A stretch of DNA of 64,000 nucleotides from Acididesulfobacillus acetoxydans (GCF_902729405.1 NZ_LR746496.1:2666001-2730000), one strand, 5' to 3'; shown: positions 7,791-16,593, counted from the stretch's first letter. Notes: generated by a model not told the origin, from the letters alone. Translations and numbers: made by a program.

Positions 7791-9665
7791 TCACACAATC
7801 TCGACTCGGTTTGTCCTCAGCCAAGAGTCCACTTGAATGAGATAAGCAAACATCTGGGGTGTGTCCATGAGCTGTCCGAACCAGGGACGCCCGGAAGGAA
7901 GGGTTGAAGAGATCTCGATCAGGGCCTGCAGGGCGGGCACATTGACCAGGGGTAACAGGGGTGAACTGCGGTCGGCCAGAATCCGGCTCAACCAAAGGCT
8001 GACCGCCTTCAGGTAAGCTGGGTGATGGGTTTTGGGATAGGGGCTTTTCTTGCGCCAAAGGACATCGTCCGGAAGGAGCCCCGCCAACGCCTGGCGCAGG
8101 AGCCCTTTCTCCCGTCCCGCCAGCATTTTGATTGACCAGGGGATATCCCAGACGTACTCGACCAAACGATGATCGCAGAAAGGAACCCGGATTTCCAGCC
8201 CTGTGGCCATGCTCATCCGATCCTTGCGATCGAGCAGAGTCGGCATGAAGCGGGTGAGAGTCAGATAGGAAATTTCGCGCAGCCGCTGTTCCCGGGCTTT
8301 TTCCTCCGGGGTGAGTGTTTTTGTGCTGTCTGCTTCCAGAGCAGGGATCTCGGCCAGTGCCTGGGAATAGCGATATTCCAGATAATCTGCGGGGTGCAGG
8401 AGCTCTAAGAGTTCAGGGGACAGCACCTCCAAGCGATTATCGGTGTGGAGTGACCAAGGAAAGGTGGTGGCTTGGATCGCTTCTGCCCGCTGAAACCAGG
8501 GGTACCCGCCAAAAACCTCGTCTGCGCATTCACCGGATAGGCCGACCGTGATTTGACTTTTGATGTCACGGCAGAAGAGAAGGAGAGATGAGTCGATATC
8601 CGCCATCCCCGGAAGATCCCGAGCCTGGACCGCGGAAATCAAGGCGTCGGCGAGTTCCGGGGTGTCAAAGCAGGAGGGATGATGTTCGGTCCCAAGATGC
8701 CGGACAACGCGCTCAATCCAAGGGGCGTCAGGGTTTGGTTGAAAATCATTGGCTTGGAAATACTTATCATTGTCGACATAGTCCACAGAAAAAGTTTTCA
8801 AGGCGCCTTTTCCTTCTTCAGCCTGTACCTGAGCGGCCACGGCCGTTATGGCGGTGGAATCGAGGCCGCCGGAAAGAAGGGTGCCGATGGGAACGTCTGA
8901 GACTAGCTGGCGTCGGACAGTGTCCAGAAAGAGTTCCCGCACTTTCCGGACGGTCGTTTCCGGGTCATCCCGGTGAACATGATTGGGGAGGACCCAGTAG
9001 GGTTGATCGGTGAGTCCTTGGCGGGAGAAAAAGAGGAGATGGCCGGGTTTTAATTCGTGCATCCCTCGGTAGATCCCCTCGCCCGGAGTTCGCGCCGGAC
9101 CAATGAGAAAGATCTCCGCTAAACCCTGGGCGTTGACGCGTGGCCGAATCTGGGGGTTAGCGAGTAAGGCTTTGATTTCGGAAGCAAAAAGGAAGCTTTT
9201 TCCGTCCTCATAGTAGAAGAGCGGTTTGACGCCCAATCGGTCACGGGCGAGGAACAACCTTTCCTGCCCTTCGTCCCAAATCGCGAAAGCAAAAATCCCG
9301 TTGAAGCGTTCGACACAGGCGGAGCCCCAGGCTAAGTACGCGGTGAGCAGGACTTCGGTGTCCGAGTGTCCCAGGAAACTGTAACCCAAGGCCGACAACT
9401 CGCGGCGCAGATCCTCCGTATTGTAGAGTTCGCCGTTGTAGGCAAGGACGCCGGTGTTTTCTCCTTGCCGCCGGAGCATGGGTTGGCGCCCTCCTTCGGG
9501 GTCTATGACGACCAGGCGTCGGTGCCCGAAGGCCACATGCGGAGAAACCCAGTACCCTTCATCGTCCGGTCCCCTTGGGGTGAGCTTCTGAGTCATCCTG
9601 ACTAACGTTTCTTTCTCCAGCCGGAGATCCCGGTCCCAATCGGCCCAACCCACGATGCCACACAT
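7791..9665 (-). CDS. asnB: Asparagine synthase (glutamine-hydrolysing)
   Basis: 624-aa enzyme that makes asparagine from aspartate, ATP and glutamine. It begins MCGIVGW, so the Cys next to the initiator Met is the glutaminase nucleophile. Residues 1-210 form the class II amidotransferase domain (RGPDDEGY, YNGELYN). The synthetase domain carries the ATP-pyrophosphatase loop SGGLDST near residue 266. AAAGGA is 9 bases before the ATG. It ends within the pst promoter region; no terminator is evident between them, so read-through into pstC is possible. Confidence 0.95.
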   Translation of the reverse strand: MCGIVGWADWDRDLRLEKETLVRMTQKLTPRGPDDEGYWVSPHVAFGHRRLVVIDPEGGRQPMLRRQGENTGVLAYNGELYNTEDLRRELSALGYSFLGHSDTEVLLTAYLAWGSACVERFNGIFAFAIWDEGQERLFLARDRLGVKPLFYYEDGKSFLFASEIKALLANPQIRPRVNAQGLAEIFLIGPARTPGEGIYRGMHELKPGHLLFFSRQGLTDQPYWVLPNHVHRDDPETTVRKVRELFLDTVRRQLVSDVPIGTLLSGGLDSTAITAVAAQVQAEEGKGALKTFSVDYVDNDKYFQANDFQPNPDAPWIERVVRHLGTEHHPSCFDTPELADALISAVQARDLPGMADIDSSLLLFCRDIKSQITVGLSGECADEVFGGYPWFQRAEAIQATTFPWSLHTDNRLEVLSPELLELLHPADYLEYRYSQALAEIPALEADSTKTLTPEEKAREQRLREISYLTLTRFMPTLLDRKDRMSMATGLEIRVPFCDHRLVEYVWDIPWSIKMLAGREKGLLRQALAGLLPDDVLWRKKSPYPKTHHPAYLKAVSLWLSRILADRSSPLLPLVNVPALQALIEISSTLPSGRPWFGQLMDTPQMFAYLIQVDSWLRTNRVEIV

Positions 9666-9901
9666 ATGTTTCCCATCCTTTCACAAAAAGAGCTGGCAGG
9701 TATTCAGCGAATTTCGCTATAGGATATGAGGTGTTTCCCGGGAAGGTGACAGGGAGGATTGCGGCGCGGATGCCAAAAGTTTTTCGTTACGGAAAGTGGG
9801 GAGGTTTTCAGGGCGGACGACACATGGGGGTTTGGGCCAGACGCTAAAGTCAAGTTCAAAAGAGCAAGAGCTCGAGAGAGTGGAGAAAGAGAGGAATTAT
9901 A
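9666..9901. other. Divergent spacer between asnB and the cardiolipin synthase gene
   Basis: 236 bases between divergent genes. I see the asnB ribosome site at its left end and a GAGAGAGTGGAGAAAGAGAGG purine stretch serving as ribosome site region of the right gene. No confident promoter hexamers or RNA structure were found. Confidence 0.4.
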
Positions 9902-11317
9902 ATGTTTTGGATCGGCGGCGGGGTGGCGGTGCTTTTGGCGATCATGGAAGTGGGCCTTGTCTTGTTCCGGGGAAATCGGGATCCGGCCAGGACGATGGCC
10001 TGGATATTGATCTTGGCCCTGTTGCCGGGGGTGGGCTTTTTCGCCTATTTGCTCTTCTCCGCCCAAAGAGCCCGTTTTCGGGATAAGCATTTTAATCTGG
10101 GCAGTCTTGAGGAGATTGTCGGAGCGGCCGCAGCCAGACCGGAGCGTGAGGAGCGGCTGAGCGAGGAAGAAGGGAAGAAATTGGCCCGTCTCCTCCTTAA
10201 CAGTTCTTTGGCCCCCTTAACCGGGGCGAACAGCGTTAAGGTCTATCAGAACGGCCAGGAAAAGTTCAAACATCTCCTTAAAGCCTTGGCCGACGCCAGA
10301 CACCATATCCATCTGGAGTACTATATTTTTCGGGACGATGTCATAGGAGGGCAAATTAAAAAACTCCTCCTGGAAAAGTGTTCACAGGGTGTGGAAGTCC
10401 GCTTTTTGGTGGACGGGATGGGAAGTCACGCACTCTCCCGCGCCTTTTTCGCCGAATTGAGGGCAGGCAAAATAAAAACCGGAGTTTTTGCACCTTTGCG
10501 GTTTCCCGGCTTGCTGCGAAATCTTAACTACCGCAACCATCGCAAGATCGTAGTGATTGACGGGCAAGTGGGCTTCATCGGGGGGTTCAATGTCGGAGAT
10601 GAATATCTTTCCGCTCGGCCGGAGGTGGGATTTTGGCGTGACACACACCTTGAGCTCAGGGGCCGAAGCGTTCATTTCCTTCAGGCGGCTTTTCTCAATG
10701 ATTGGCATTTTGCCACCCGAGAGCGCCTGCAAGCGGAGCCGTATTTTCCTTGCATCAATCAGGCGCGCCATACGAGGGTTCAAATCATTGCCAGCGGGCC
10801 CGACCAGGATTGGAGGCCTTCCCTGCAGCTTTTCTTCACGCTCTTGACCGGGGCCAAGGAGAAGATCTATATCGAGACGCCCTATTTTATTCCCGACGCC
10901 GGCACGTTGATGGCTTTAGAAGCGGCGGCCCTGAGCGGGATCGACGTGCGTTTGATGACCCAGGGGGTGCCGGATCATAAAATAACCTTCTGGGCTTCCC
11001 GTTCCTACTTCGCCGACCTCCTGCGGGCCGGAGTCAAGATTTACGCTTATAAAAAGGGGATCCTGCACAGCAAAGCCGTCCTGATCGACGGTAAATACGG
11101 GGTGGTCGGGTCAACCAACTTCGACATAAGGAGTTTTGAATTGGATTTCGAGATCAATGCCCTCATCTACGAGCGCGAGATTGTAACGAGGCTGGAAGAC
11201 GGATTTGCGCAGGATGTCGAAGACGCGGAAGCGGTAACCCCGGAGGTTTTCGAACAGCGAGGGCTGGGCGCGCGCCTGCGTGAGGCAACGGCCAAACTCT
11301 TGGCCCCCGTTCTTTAG
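9902..11317 (+). CDS. cls: Cardiolipin synthase
   Basis: 471-aa membrane enzyme of the phospholipase D superfamily that condenses two phosphatidylglycerols to cardiolipin. Two N-terminal membrane segments (about residues 3-20 and 32-52) carry the PLD-nuclease N-terminal pattern. Two HKD motifs follow: HRKIVVID (about residue 217) and HSKAVLIDGKYGVVGSTN (about residue 389). GAGAGG lies upstream of the ATG. Single gene with divergent asnB on one side and a small gene downstream. Confidence 0.95.
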   Translation: MFWIGGGVAVLLAIMEVGLVLFRGNRDPARTMAWILILALLPGVGFFAYLLFSAQRARFRDKHFNLGSLEEIVGAAAARPEREERLSEEEGKKLARLLLNSSLAPLTGANSVKVYQNGQEKFKHLLKALADARHHIHLEYYIFRDDVIGGQIKKLLLEKCSQGVEVRFLVDGMGSHALSRAFFAELRAGKIKTGVFAPLRFPGLLRNLNYRNHRKIVVIDGQVGFIGGFNVGDEYLSARPEVGFWRDTHLELRGRSVHFLQAAFLNDWHFATRERLQAEPYFPCINQARHTRVQIIASGPDQDWRPSLQLFFTLLTGAKEKIYIETPYFIPDAGTLMALEAAALSGIDVRLMTQGVPDHKITFWASRSYFADLLRAGVKIYAYKKGILHSKAVLIDGKYGVVGSTNFDIRSFELDFEINALIYEREIVTRLEDGFAQDVEDAEAVTPEVFEQRGLGARLREATAKLLAPVL

Positions 11318-11424
11318 CGCGGCCGGCCGCGCCCTTTAAGCCGCGGTTTCAATCTTGGAGCGAAGGTTTTTGCCGGGGATGAAACGACTGGCCTTGGTTA
11401 CACTAGGAGCGAGGTGATTTAGGT

Positions 11425-11622
11425 ATGCCCAGGAATGATGGCAACAAAATGCGCAAAGAAGAAGTGGCAAAAATCAAACAGACGCAAGAAAATATTAAGA
11501 AAAACGAGAAGTTCCTCTCAGAAAACGCGGGGGAGCTGACTCCTCACCAGCTGAAAGATGTTAAGGAACATTTGGCCTCAAAAAAGAAGTTTCTGGCGGA
11601 GGAAGAAGGAACACTCCCCTGA
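11425..11622 (+). CDS. Small charged helical protein of unknown function
   Basis: 65-aa protein, very rich in Lys and Glu, with no Cys and no membrane segment. The whole chain is predicted helical (KEEVAKIKQTQENIKKNEKF...), suggesting a short coiled coil. AGGAGCGAGGTGA lies about 10 bases before the ATG. I do not recognise a family. The codon use and ribosome site support a real gene. It sits after cls and before the IS605-like repeat patch. Confidence 0.6.
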   Translation: MPRNDGNKMRKEEVAKIKQTQENIKKNEKFLSENAGELTPHQLKDVKEHLASKKKFLAEEEGTLP

Positions 11623-11639
11623 TCCGGTGCCGGGGGCGG

Positions 11640-11960
11640 TGAACCCGTTCAGCGAAACCCTCCCACTTGTAGAAGTGGGAGGGAGTATTTCAGTTTACTG
11701 CTTATTTTTCCGGTTCTGGCTGGAGTCTCACAATTGCAAAAGCGGAGCTGCACTCCCGGGCTACGTCCATTGGACCTCTGAATCTCCGCATGGCTAAAGC
11801 CGGCTAAAGCCAGGGGCATGCGGCTAAGCCCCTCTTGGTCAAGCGTTGGAGTCTCATCATTGCAGAAGCGGAGCGGCCTGCCGCTCGGCCGGTTGTTGCG
11901 GCCGTCCCGCAATTGCGGAAGTGGGAGTCTCACGATAGGAGAAAGGGATATCCTTTCGGA
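11640..11960. repeat. Patch of degenerate IS200/IS605-end-like palindromes
   Basis: The patch starts with the hairpin CCTCCCACTT-GTAG-AAGTGGGAGG (about 11660-11684). A motif of the form GGAGTCTCA, ATTGCnnAAGCGGAG occurs near 11723 and 11850. A third version, ATTGCGGAAGTGGGAGTCTC, lies near 11911. The segment GGCTAAAGCC...GGCTAAGCC is at 11802-11830. These resemble right ends/omega-RNA 3' hairpins of IS200/IS605 elements. No tnpA or tnpB frame remains, so I read them as relics. Confidence 0.55.
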
Positions 11961-11988
11961 CATCCCTTTCCGGTTCCCGGCGCTTTTT

Positions 11989-12195
11989 TTACAGCCGGTT
12001 GCCGTTCTGCAGATTCTGCTCGGCAAACTGGATCATCCTTTTAGTCATCTGGCCGCCAACGGATCCGTTTTCACGGCTGGGACGGTCGCCACCGAGCTGA
12101 ACGCCTAACTGATTGGCAATCTCATACTTGAACTGATCCAAGGCTTGAGAAGCCCCCTGCAATGCGGGTTGGTTTGTGTTTCTTTCTCCTGCCAT
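11989..12195 (-). CDS. Alpha/beta-type small acid-soluble spore protein
   Basis: 68-aa DNA-binding protein that coats spore DNA and protects it from UV. The SASP signatures are KYEIANQLGV (with the germination-protease cleavage context) and GGQMTKRMI. I chose ATG 12195 because AAGGAGGG sits 8 bases upstream; the frame is open to 12306 but the extension lacks SASP similarity. In spores such genes are transcribed by the forespore factor sigma-G (family knowledge). The gene is direct evidence that the organism makes endospores. Confidence 0.95.
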   Translation of the reverse strand: MAGERNTNQPALQGASQALDQFKYEIANQLGVQLGGDRPSRENGSVGGQMTKRMIQFAEQNLQNGNRL

Positions 12196-12404
12196 TCGTG
12201 GTTCCCTCCTTATGTGAATAGTGGATGTATTGGAGACGTTCTTATTATCTGTCGCTGAGTTAAGATTACTCAGGTAATTGTTGTTCATAACCTCATATTT
12301 ATCCAAATGAGGAATAAAAGAGACCCCGTGACTTTTGCGTCATTCATGCTATAATAATAATTTGCGGGAATTTCATAAAGAACCGTTTGAAGGAGACAAA
12401 GAGT

Positions 12405-14063
12405 TTGAAGGCAAGCGATCTAAATGCGGAAAACAGCGGGCGGCCGCCGGAGGACAGGGAGACCGCCAAGCGCCTGGCGGAATTAGGCTGCCAAATCGGT
12501 TCAAGGCGGACCTTCGCCATTATTTCCCACCCGGATGCGGGCAAGACGACCCTGACGGAGAAACTCTTGCTTTTTGGCGGGGCCATTCGTCTGGCGGGTT
12601 CTGTAAAATCGCGTAAAGCGGAACGGTATGCCACCTCGGACTGGATGGAGTTGGAACGGCAGCGCGGCATCTCAATTACGTCCAGTGTGATGCAGTTCGA
12701 ATATCTGGGGCATATCATCAATATTTTGGACACACCCGGTCACCAGGATTTCAGTGAGGACACCTACCGCACCCTGACCGCAGCCGACAGTGCCGTGATG
12801 ATCATTGACGGAGCCAAAGGGGTGGAGGCCCAGACGATCAAATTGTTCCAGGTTTGCCGCAGGCGCGGGATTCCGATTTTCACGTTCATTAACAAGATGG
12901 ATCGCGATGCCAAAAACCCGCTGGACCTGATGGATGAGGTGGAGAAAGTCTTGGGGATTGAAGCCTATGCCATGAATTGGCCCATTGGCATGGGCAGCTA
13001 CTTCAAGGGAATTTACGATCGGGAGAAACGGACAGTCGAGCGTTTCCGCCCCGGAAGCAGCCATAAGACGGCGGAGGCCGCGCTCTCGGGCTCTTTAACA
13101 GATGAGGAGGTACGGGAAGGGATTGGGGCTGATTTGCTCGCGGCTCTGAGGGAAGAGATCGAGCTTTTGGATCTGGCCGGGAACACTTTTGACCGCGAGC
13201 GGGTCAGCCGGGGAGAGGTAACCCCGGTGTTTTTCGGCAGTGCTTTGAATAATTTCGGGGTGCCCCAGTTCCTCAGCGGCTTTTTGGCTTTGGCACCCAG
13301 ACCACAGCCGCGCGAGACCAATTTGGGACGGCTCAAGCCCGATTCCGCGGAATTTGCGGGTTTTGTATTCAAGATTCAGGCTAATATGGATGCTTCGCAT
13401 CGGGACCGGATCGCCTTTATCCGGATCTGCGCGGGCCGTTACGAAAGGGGAATGACGGTGGTTCACACCCGTTCGCACCGGCGCTTGCGCCTCGCGCAGC
13501 CGCAGCAGATTTTTGCCCAGGAGCGCACGATCCTGGACGAAGCTTACGCCGGGGACATCATTGGAGTTCATGATAACGGGACCTTGCGGATCGGCGATGT
13601 CCTGGCGGAGAGGGATGGGTTGGAATTTGAAGCCATGCCCTTTTTCAGTCCCGAGAACTTTGCCCGGGTCAGCATTGCCAATGCCCTTAAACGTAAGCAG
13701 TTTATCAAGGGCATCCGGGAACTTCAGGAGGAAGGAGCGATTCATGTTTTTCGGGATCCGCACCTGGGCGTGGAGGCTCCGATCATTGGCGTGGTCGGGC
13801 AATTGCAGTTCGATGTTTTAGCTTACCGCCTGCGGGAGGAGTACGGTGTTCCCGTCAGCATTAACCATTTGACCTACGGCTTGGTGCGCTGGGTGGCCGC
13901 GGAGGAGCCCAATCTCAAGCTGCTCAAAGATTCCAATATGAGCCTGGTGGTATTGGACAAAGACGACAATCCCGCCGTCCTTCTTCTCGACGAGTGGAAG
14001 GCTGCTTGGATGAGCGAGAGGTACGGTATTAAGTTTTATGCGGAGCCTGCGGTTAACAGGTAG
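12405..14063 (+). CDS. prfC: Peptide chain release factor 3
   Basis: 552-aa GTPase that recycles RF1/RF2 from the ribosome after termination. G1 is HPDAGKTT, G3 DTPGHQD and G4 NKMD, all within the first 150 residues. Translation-factor domain 2 and the RF3-specific C-terminal domain (IGVVGQLQFDVL) follow. I chose TTG 12405 because AAGGAGA lies 8 bases upstream; the upstream in-frame TTG at 12387 overlaps that site. Length is slightly above the usual 525-530 aa. A bidirectional terminator follows. Confidence 0.93.
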   Translation: MKASDLNAENSGRPPEDRETAKRLAELGCQIGSRRTFAIISHPDAGKTTLTEKLLLFGGAIRLAGSVKSRKAERYATSDWMELERQRGISITSSVMQFEYLGHIINILDTPGHQDFSEDTYRTLTAADSAVMIIDGAKGVEAQTIKLFQVCRRRGIPIFTFINKMDRDAKNPLDLMDEVEKVLGIEAYAMNWPIGMGSYFKGIYDREKRTVERFRPGSSHKTAEAALSGSLTDEEVREGIGADLLAALREEIELLDLAGNTFDRERVSRGEVTPVFFGSALNNFGVPQFLSGFLALAPRPQPRETNLGRLKPDSAEFAGFVFKIQANMDASHRDRIAFIRICAGRYERGMTVVHTRSHRRLRLAQPQQIFAQERTILDEAYAGDIIGVHDNGTLRIGDVLAERDGLEFEAMPFFSPENFARVSIANALKRKQFIKGIRELQEEGAIHVFRDPHLGVEAPIIGVVGQLQFDVLAYRLREEYGVPVSINHLTYGLVRWVAAEEPNLKLLKDSNMSLVVLDKDDNPAVLLLDEWKAAWMSERYGIKFYAEPAVNR

Positions 14064-14122
14064 TCGCTGCCGGCCGGCGGTACGCTCGCTCAAGTGTTTG
14101 GGCTGCTCAATCAGGGCTGACA

Positions 14123-14185
14123 CAAGCAAAAAAAACCTTGCTCTCGCGGCTGACTCGCTGAGCAAGGCCTTTTGTGTTTGCTTGG
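14123..14185. terminator. Bidirectional terminator between prfC and the 35-aa gene
   Basis: Core stem CCTTGCTC (14136-14143) / GAGCAAGG (14160-14167) is flanked by an A-run on the left and T-rich sequence on the right. The pairing extends outward as CAAGCAAA/TTTGCTTG. It can end transcripts from both prfC and the convergent small gene. Confidence 0.85.
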
Positions 14186-14209
14186 CTGAGCTTCCCCCTG
14201 TGCCGGATC

Positions 14210-14317
14210 TCAGAAACTGATGCACTGGGTGCAATTATCGCGGTCAGAACACTCTGAACAGGACGGGGGCGGTATGAGGGCATCATGGCTATTGTCCTTC
14301 GGCGCCAAATCAGACAC
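14210..14317 (-). CDS. 35-residue cysteine-rich protein with two CxxC pairs
   Basis: Short frame beginning with GTG at 14317 and ending TGA at 14210. AGGAGGG lies 6 bases before the GTG, and a promoter-like pair lies about 55 bases further up. The protein begins MSDLAPKDNSHDALIPPP and ends with CSECSDRDNCTQCISF: Cys at residues 20, 23, 29 and 32. The spacing CxxC-x5-CxxC fits a small zinc-ribbon or other metal knuckle. I do not recognise a family. Promoter, ribosome site and terminator together make an independent gene likely. Confidence 0.65.
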   Translation of the reverse strand: MSDLAPKDNSHDALIPPPSCSECSDRDNCTQCISF

Positions 14318-14372
14318 ATCAATCCCTCCTCTCCATCATCTTTTATCGACCAGACAACATCTCTTTTCATCT

Positions 14373-14402
14373 ATTATAATACAGACGGAATGGAGGAATC
14401 AA
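14373..14402 (-). promoter_or_regulatory. Sigma-A-like promoter for the 35-aa CxxC gene
   Basis: On the minus strand TTGATT (14402-14397) and TATAAT (14378-14373) are separated by 18 bases, about 55 bases before the GTG start. Confidence 0.55.
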
Positions 14403-14468
14403 CCAGTTCTTACATAAAAGTTACTGATTGTTAGTATAGTTATATAACAGGGCAAAAGATTTTATCAT

Positions 14469-14496
14469 TTGACCTGGGAATCCTAATGGATATAAT
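14469..14496 (+). promoter_or_regulatory. Sigma-A-like promoter for the flavin reductase gene
   Basis: TTGACC and a perfect TATAAT are separated by 16 bases; the gene starts 55 bases downstream. Confidence 0.65.
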
Positions 14497-14550
14497 AGGA
14501 GTCATATACATCCGCATATACATAAGGAACTTAATGGGAAGGAGACGGCA

Positions 14551-15117
14551 ATGATGAACAAGATCCAAATGAAAGCTTCCACGGCGCTTTTTCCGGTTCC
14601 CACGGTCCTCGTCAGTTCCCGCCTGGGCAGCAAGAGCAACATCGTCACCATCGCGTGGACGGGGGTTATGAATTCAGTGCCTCCCATGGTGTACGTCGGG
14701 ATCAATCCAATCCGGTATTCGCACCGGCTGATCAAAGAGTCGGGGGAATATGTCATTAATATCCCGTCGGTGGAGCAAGCGGAAGTCACGGACTATTGCG
14801 GGACGGTGTCAGGCAAGGACGTGGATAAGTTTGCCGAGACCGGTTTAACGGCTCTGCCGGCGACAGAAGTGCAAGCTCCGCTCATTGCCGAATGTCCTGT
14901 CAATATCGAATGCGGGGTTAAACAGATTGTTTCCCTGGGAAGTCATGATGTTTTCATCGCGGAGGTCTTGTCGGTTCACTACAATGAAGATGTCCTTGAC
15001 GCCAACGGAAAGCCCGACTTCCGCAAGATCAAGCCTTACGGATTCTGCGGCAACGAATATTGGGCTTTGCAGGAAAAAGTCGGTATTCACGGCTACAGCA
15101 AACGGCGAGGGAAGTAA
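14551..15117 (+). CDS. Flavin reductase family protein (FMN-binding split barrel)
   Basis: 188-aa cytosolic protein of the flavin-reductase-like split-barrel family. It has the typical N-terminal TVLVSSRLG / NIVTIAWTGVMNSVPPMV strand pattern, followed by YSHRLIKESGEYVIN. Family members bind FMN and either reduce free flavin with NAD(P)H or act as flavoprotein partners; the substrate cannot be told from sequence. AAGGAGA is 6 bases before the ATG. The cupin gene follows on the same strand 130 bases later, before a shared terminator. Confidence 0.88.
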   Translation: MMNKIQMKASTALFPVPTVLVSSRLGSKSNIVTIAWTGVMNSVPPMVYVGINPIRYSHRLIKESGEYVINIPSVEQAEVTDYCGTVSGKDVDKFAETGLTALPATEVQAPLIAECPVNIECGVKQIVSLGSHDVFIAEVLSVHYNEDVLDANGKPDFRKIKPYGFCGNEYWALQEKVGIHGYSKRRGK

Positions 15118-15247
15118 GGCTTCTGGGGATGGGCCCGATGCCCACCTACCGAGCGGGGGGAATTTACGACCGGACAGACTGGGGATGTACGACCGGATAA
15201 GCAGCGGATTTTTTAAAAGCAGGAATATATGGAGAGTGAATGTCGAG

Positions 15248-15610
15248 ATGATCAGAAAAGCCAGTGAGATGCGCCGGGAAGGCGTCAAGGGCCTGCGCGG
15301 GGGCCAAGGGAAGGTGGAAATAACCCACATCCTGGAGGAAGGGAAGGGAGAGTTTGCCGGTAAAGGCCGGCTTTTTGCCAAGAACGTCCTCGAACCGGGA
15401 GCTTCTATCGGATTACACGAGCACATGGGTGACTTCGAAGTCTATTTCATCTTGAGCGGGACGGGGACGATCAATGACAACGGGGTAAAGTCTTCGGTGG
15501 GGACGGGAGACATGGTGCTGACGCGTCACGGGGAAAGCCACGCTTTGGAAAACACCGGGGATACGGATTTAGTCTTACTTTCTTTAATCCTTTTTGACTC
15601 AAAAGCCTAG
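15248..15610 (+). CDS. Cupin domain-containing protein
   Basis: 120-aa single-domain cupin. Cupin motif 1 appears as GLHEHMGDFEVYFILSGTG (about residues 57-75), with His and Glu ligands. Motif 2 appears as GDMVLTRHGESHALENTG (about 88-105). Such proteins bind a metal and a small ligand; no specific function can be given. I chose the ATG at 15248; the frame runs open far upstream inside the flavin reductase gene in another frame, which is a shadow. No strong ribosome site is visible (weak GGAG about 13 bases upstream). Confidence 0.82.
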   Translation: MIRKASEMRREGVKGLRGGQGKVEITHILEEGKGEFAGKGRLFAKNVLEPGASIGLHEHMGDFEVYFILSGTGTINDNGVKSSVGTGDMVLTRHGESHALENTGDTDLVLLSLILFDSKA

Positions 15611-15637
15611 CTTAGGCGCATGCCCCCGGCTTCAGCC
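15610..15637 (-). repeat. Dispersed IS605-end-like motif
   Basis: Minus-strand reading gives GGCTGAAGCC-GGGGGCATGC-GCCTAAGC. The same motif recurs at 11802-11830 and 39319-39346. It overlaps the cupin stop codon. Confidence 0.45.
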
Positions 15638-15650
15638 GGCCTTACGGACA

Positions 15651-15697
15651 TAAGCAAGCCCCCCGCAGCTATCGCCGGCGGGGGGCTTGCTGTTTTT
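15651..15697 (+). terminator. Intrinsic terminator after the cupin gene
   Basis: Strong stem AAGCAAGCCCCCCGC / GCGGGGGGCTTGCT-type pairing followed by GTTTTT on the plus strand. It separates the cupin gene from the convergent P-loop gene. Confidence 0.88.
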
Positions 15698-15728
15698 CGA
15701 ACCTTTCGGTTTTTCCGGGCGGGTCCGC

Positions 15729-16448
15729 TTAGGATAGGCCGCCTTTGCTGTAATAAACTGTTTGGGAGGCACACGGGAGGTAGAAGAAACCGCCCGCGTC
15801 TTTGCCGGAAGCGGCCGGCGACGGAAGATTCCCGGCCAGATTCTGACCGAGGAAGTCATCCACCTCTTGTAAGACGTTGGGAGTCAGGGGATTGATCAGA
15901 ATCAAATGAGCGTGCGGCAACATGCCCTGGGCGGTCAGAGGCAGCTCAGAGAGGCTCGTGAGCACTGTCCAAATGCTGAGCGGCCGGACATCGCCAGTGG
16001 CGATGGATTCACTGACATAGTGCAAGCGGGAGAACTGTTCGACAAAGGCCGCGTCTTTCCAGTAATGTTCCGAGAAGTCAAGAAAGGTTCGCACGGGATG
16101 CGTAATATTTCCTTCTCTCTGACGGGCAAAATTTGCCAGGCATTCCACAAAAGTCGTGGTCCGCGGAACGTAGTTGCAGGAGGCAAAATGGATTCCCGGG
16201 GTGGAGGGTTCGGCGATCCAACCCATGTCGGTGGCGTAAGGATCGATGTGGGTCAGAGGCACCGGGGAGCGAGCCTGGCTTAGGCGCTCTTGAGAATCGG
16301 TCAAAACGATCTGGATCGTGTTCTCATCGCAAAAATGCTCGTCTTCCAAGAGGGACAGGAGCAGCCGGGTTTTGCCGATGCCGGGAGTCCCGATGACCAA
16401 ATGGTTGCCTTGCACGAAGTTTTGAAAGGGTTCGACTTCAAATTCCAC
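15729..16448 (-). CDS. P-loop NTPase-like protein of unknown function
   Basis: 239-aa protein. A clear Walker A loop, GTPGIGKT, lies near residues 20-27, so ATP or GTP binding is likely; a region LILINPL could form a Walker-B-like strand. The remaining sequence (an aromatic-rich centre with LDFSEHYWKDAAFVEQF, a C-terminus with FFYLPCASQTVYYSKG) matches no family I know. The start could be GTG 16448 (AAGG 7 bases upstream) or ATG 16454. It follows the groES terminator, so it is probably transcribed separately. Confidence 0.65.
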   Translation of the reverse strand: MEFEVEPFQNFVQGNHLVIGTPGIGKTRLLLSLLEDEHFCDENTIQIVLTDSQERLSQARSPVPLTHIDPYATDMGWIAEPSTPGIHFASCNYVPRTTTFVECLANFARQREGNITHPVRTFLDFSEHYWKDAAFVEQFSRLHYVSESIATGDVRPLSIWTVLTSLSELPLTAQGMLPHAHLILINPLTPNVLQEVDDFLGQNLAGNLPSPAASGKDAGGFFYLPCASQTVYYSKGGLS

Positions 16449-16593
16449 AGGCATACCTTCTTTCCGCAAATTTTGTCCGCTTTTGTCCGGAGTCGATCGT
16501 TATGCCTTAGTATTCTGCATCGGGTGGAAGTTTCCTCTTCACACGAAAAAAAAGCGTGCGCTGGGGAGGAGGGTTTCCGGTGTCAAGCGAAAA

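Noticed and set aside
14885-15247. Long upstream part of the cupin frame
   Set aside because: It runs inside the flavin reductase gene in another frame; cupin homology begins only after 15248.
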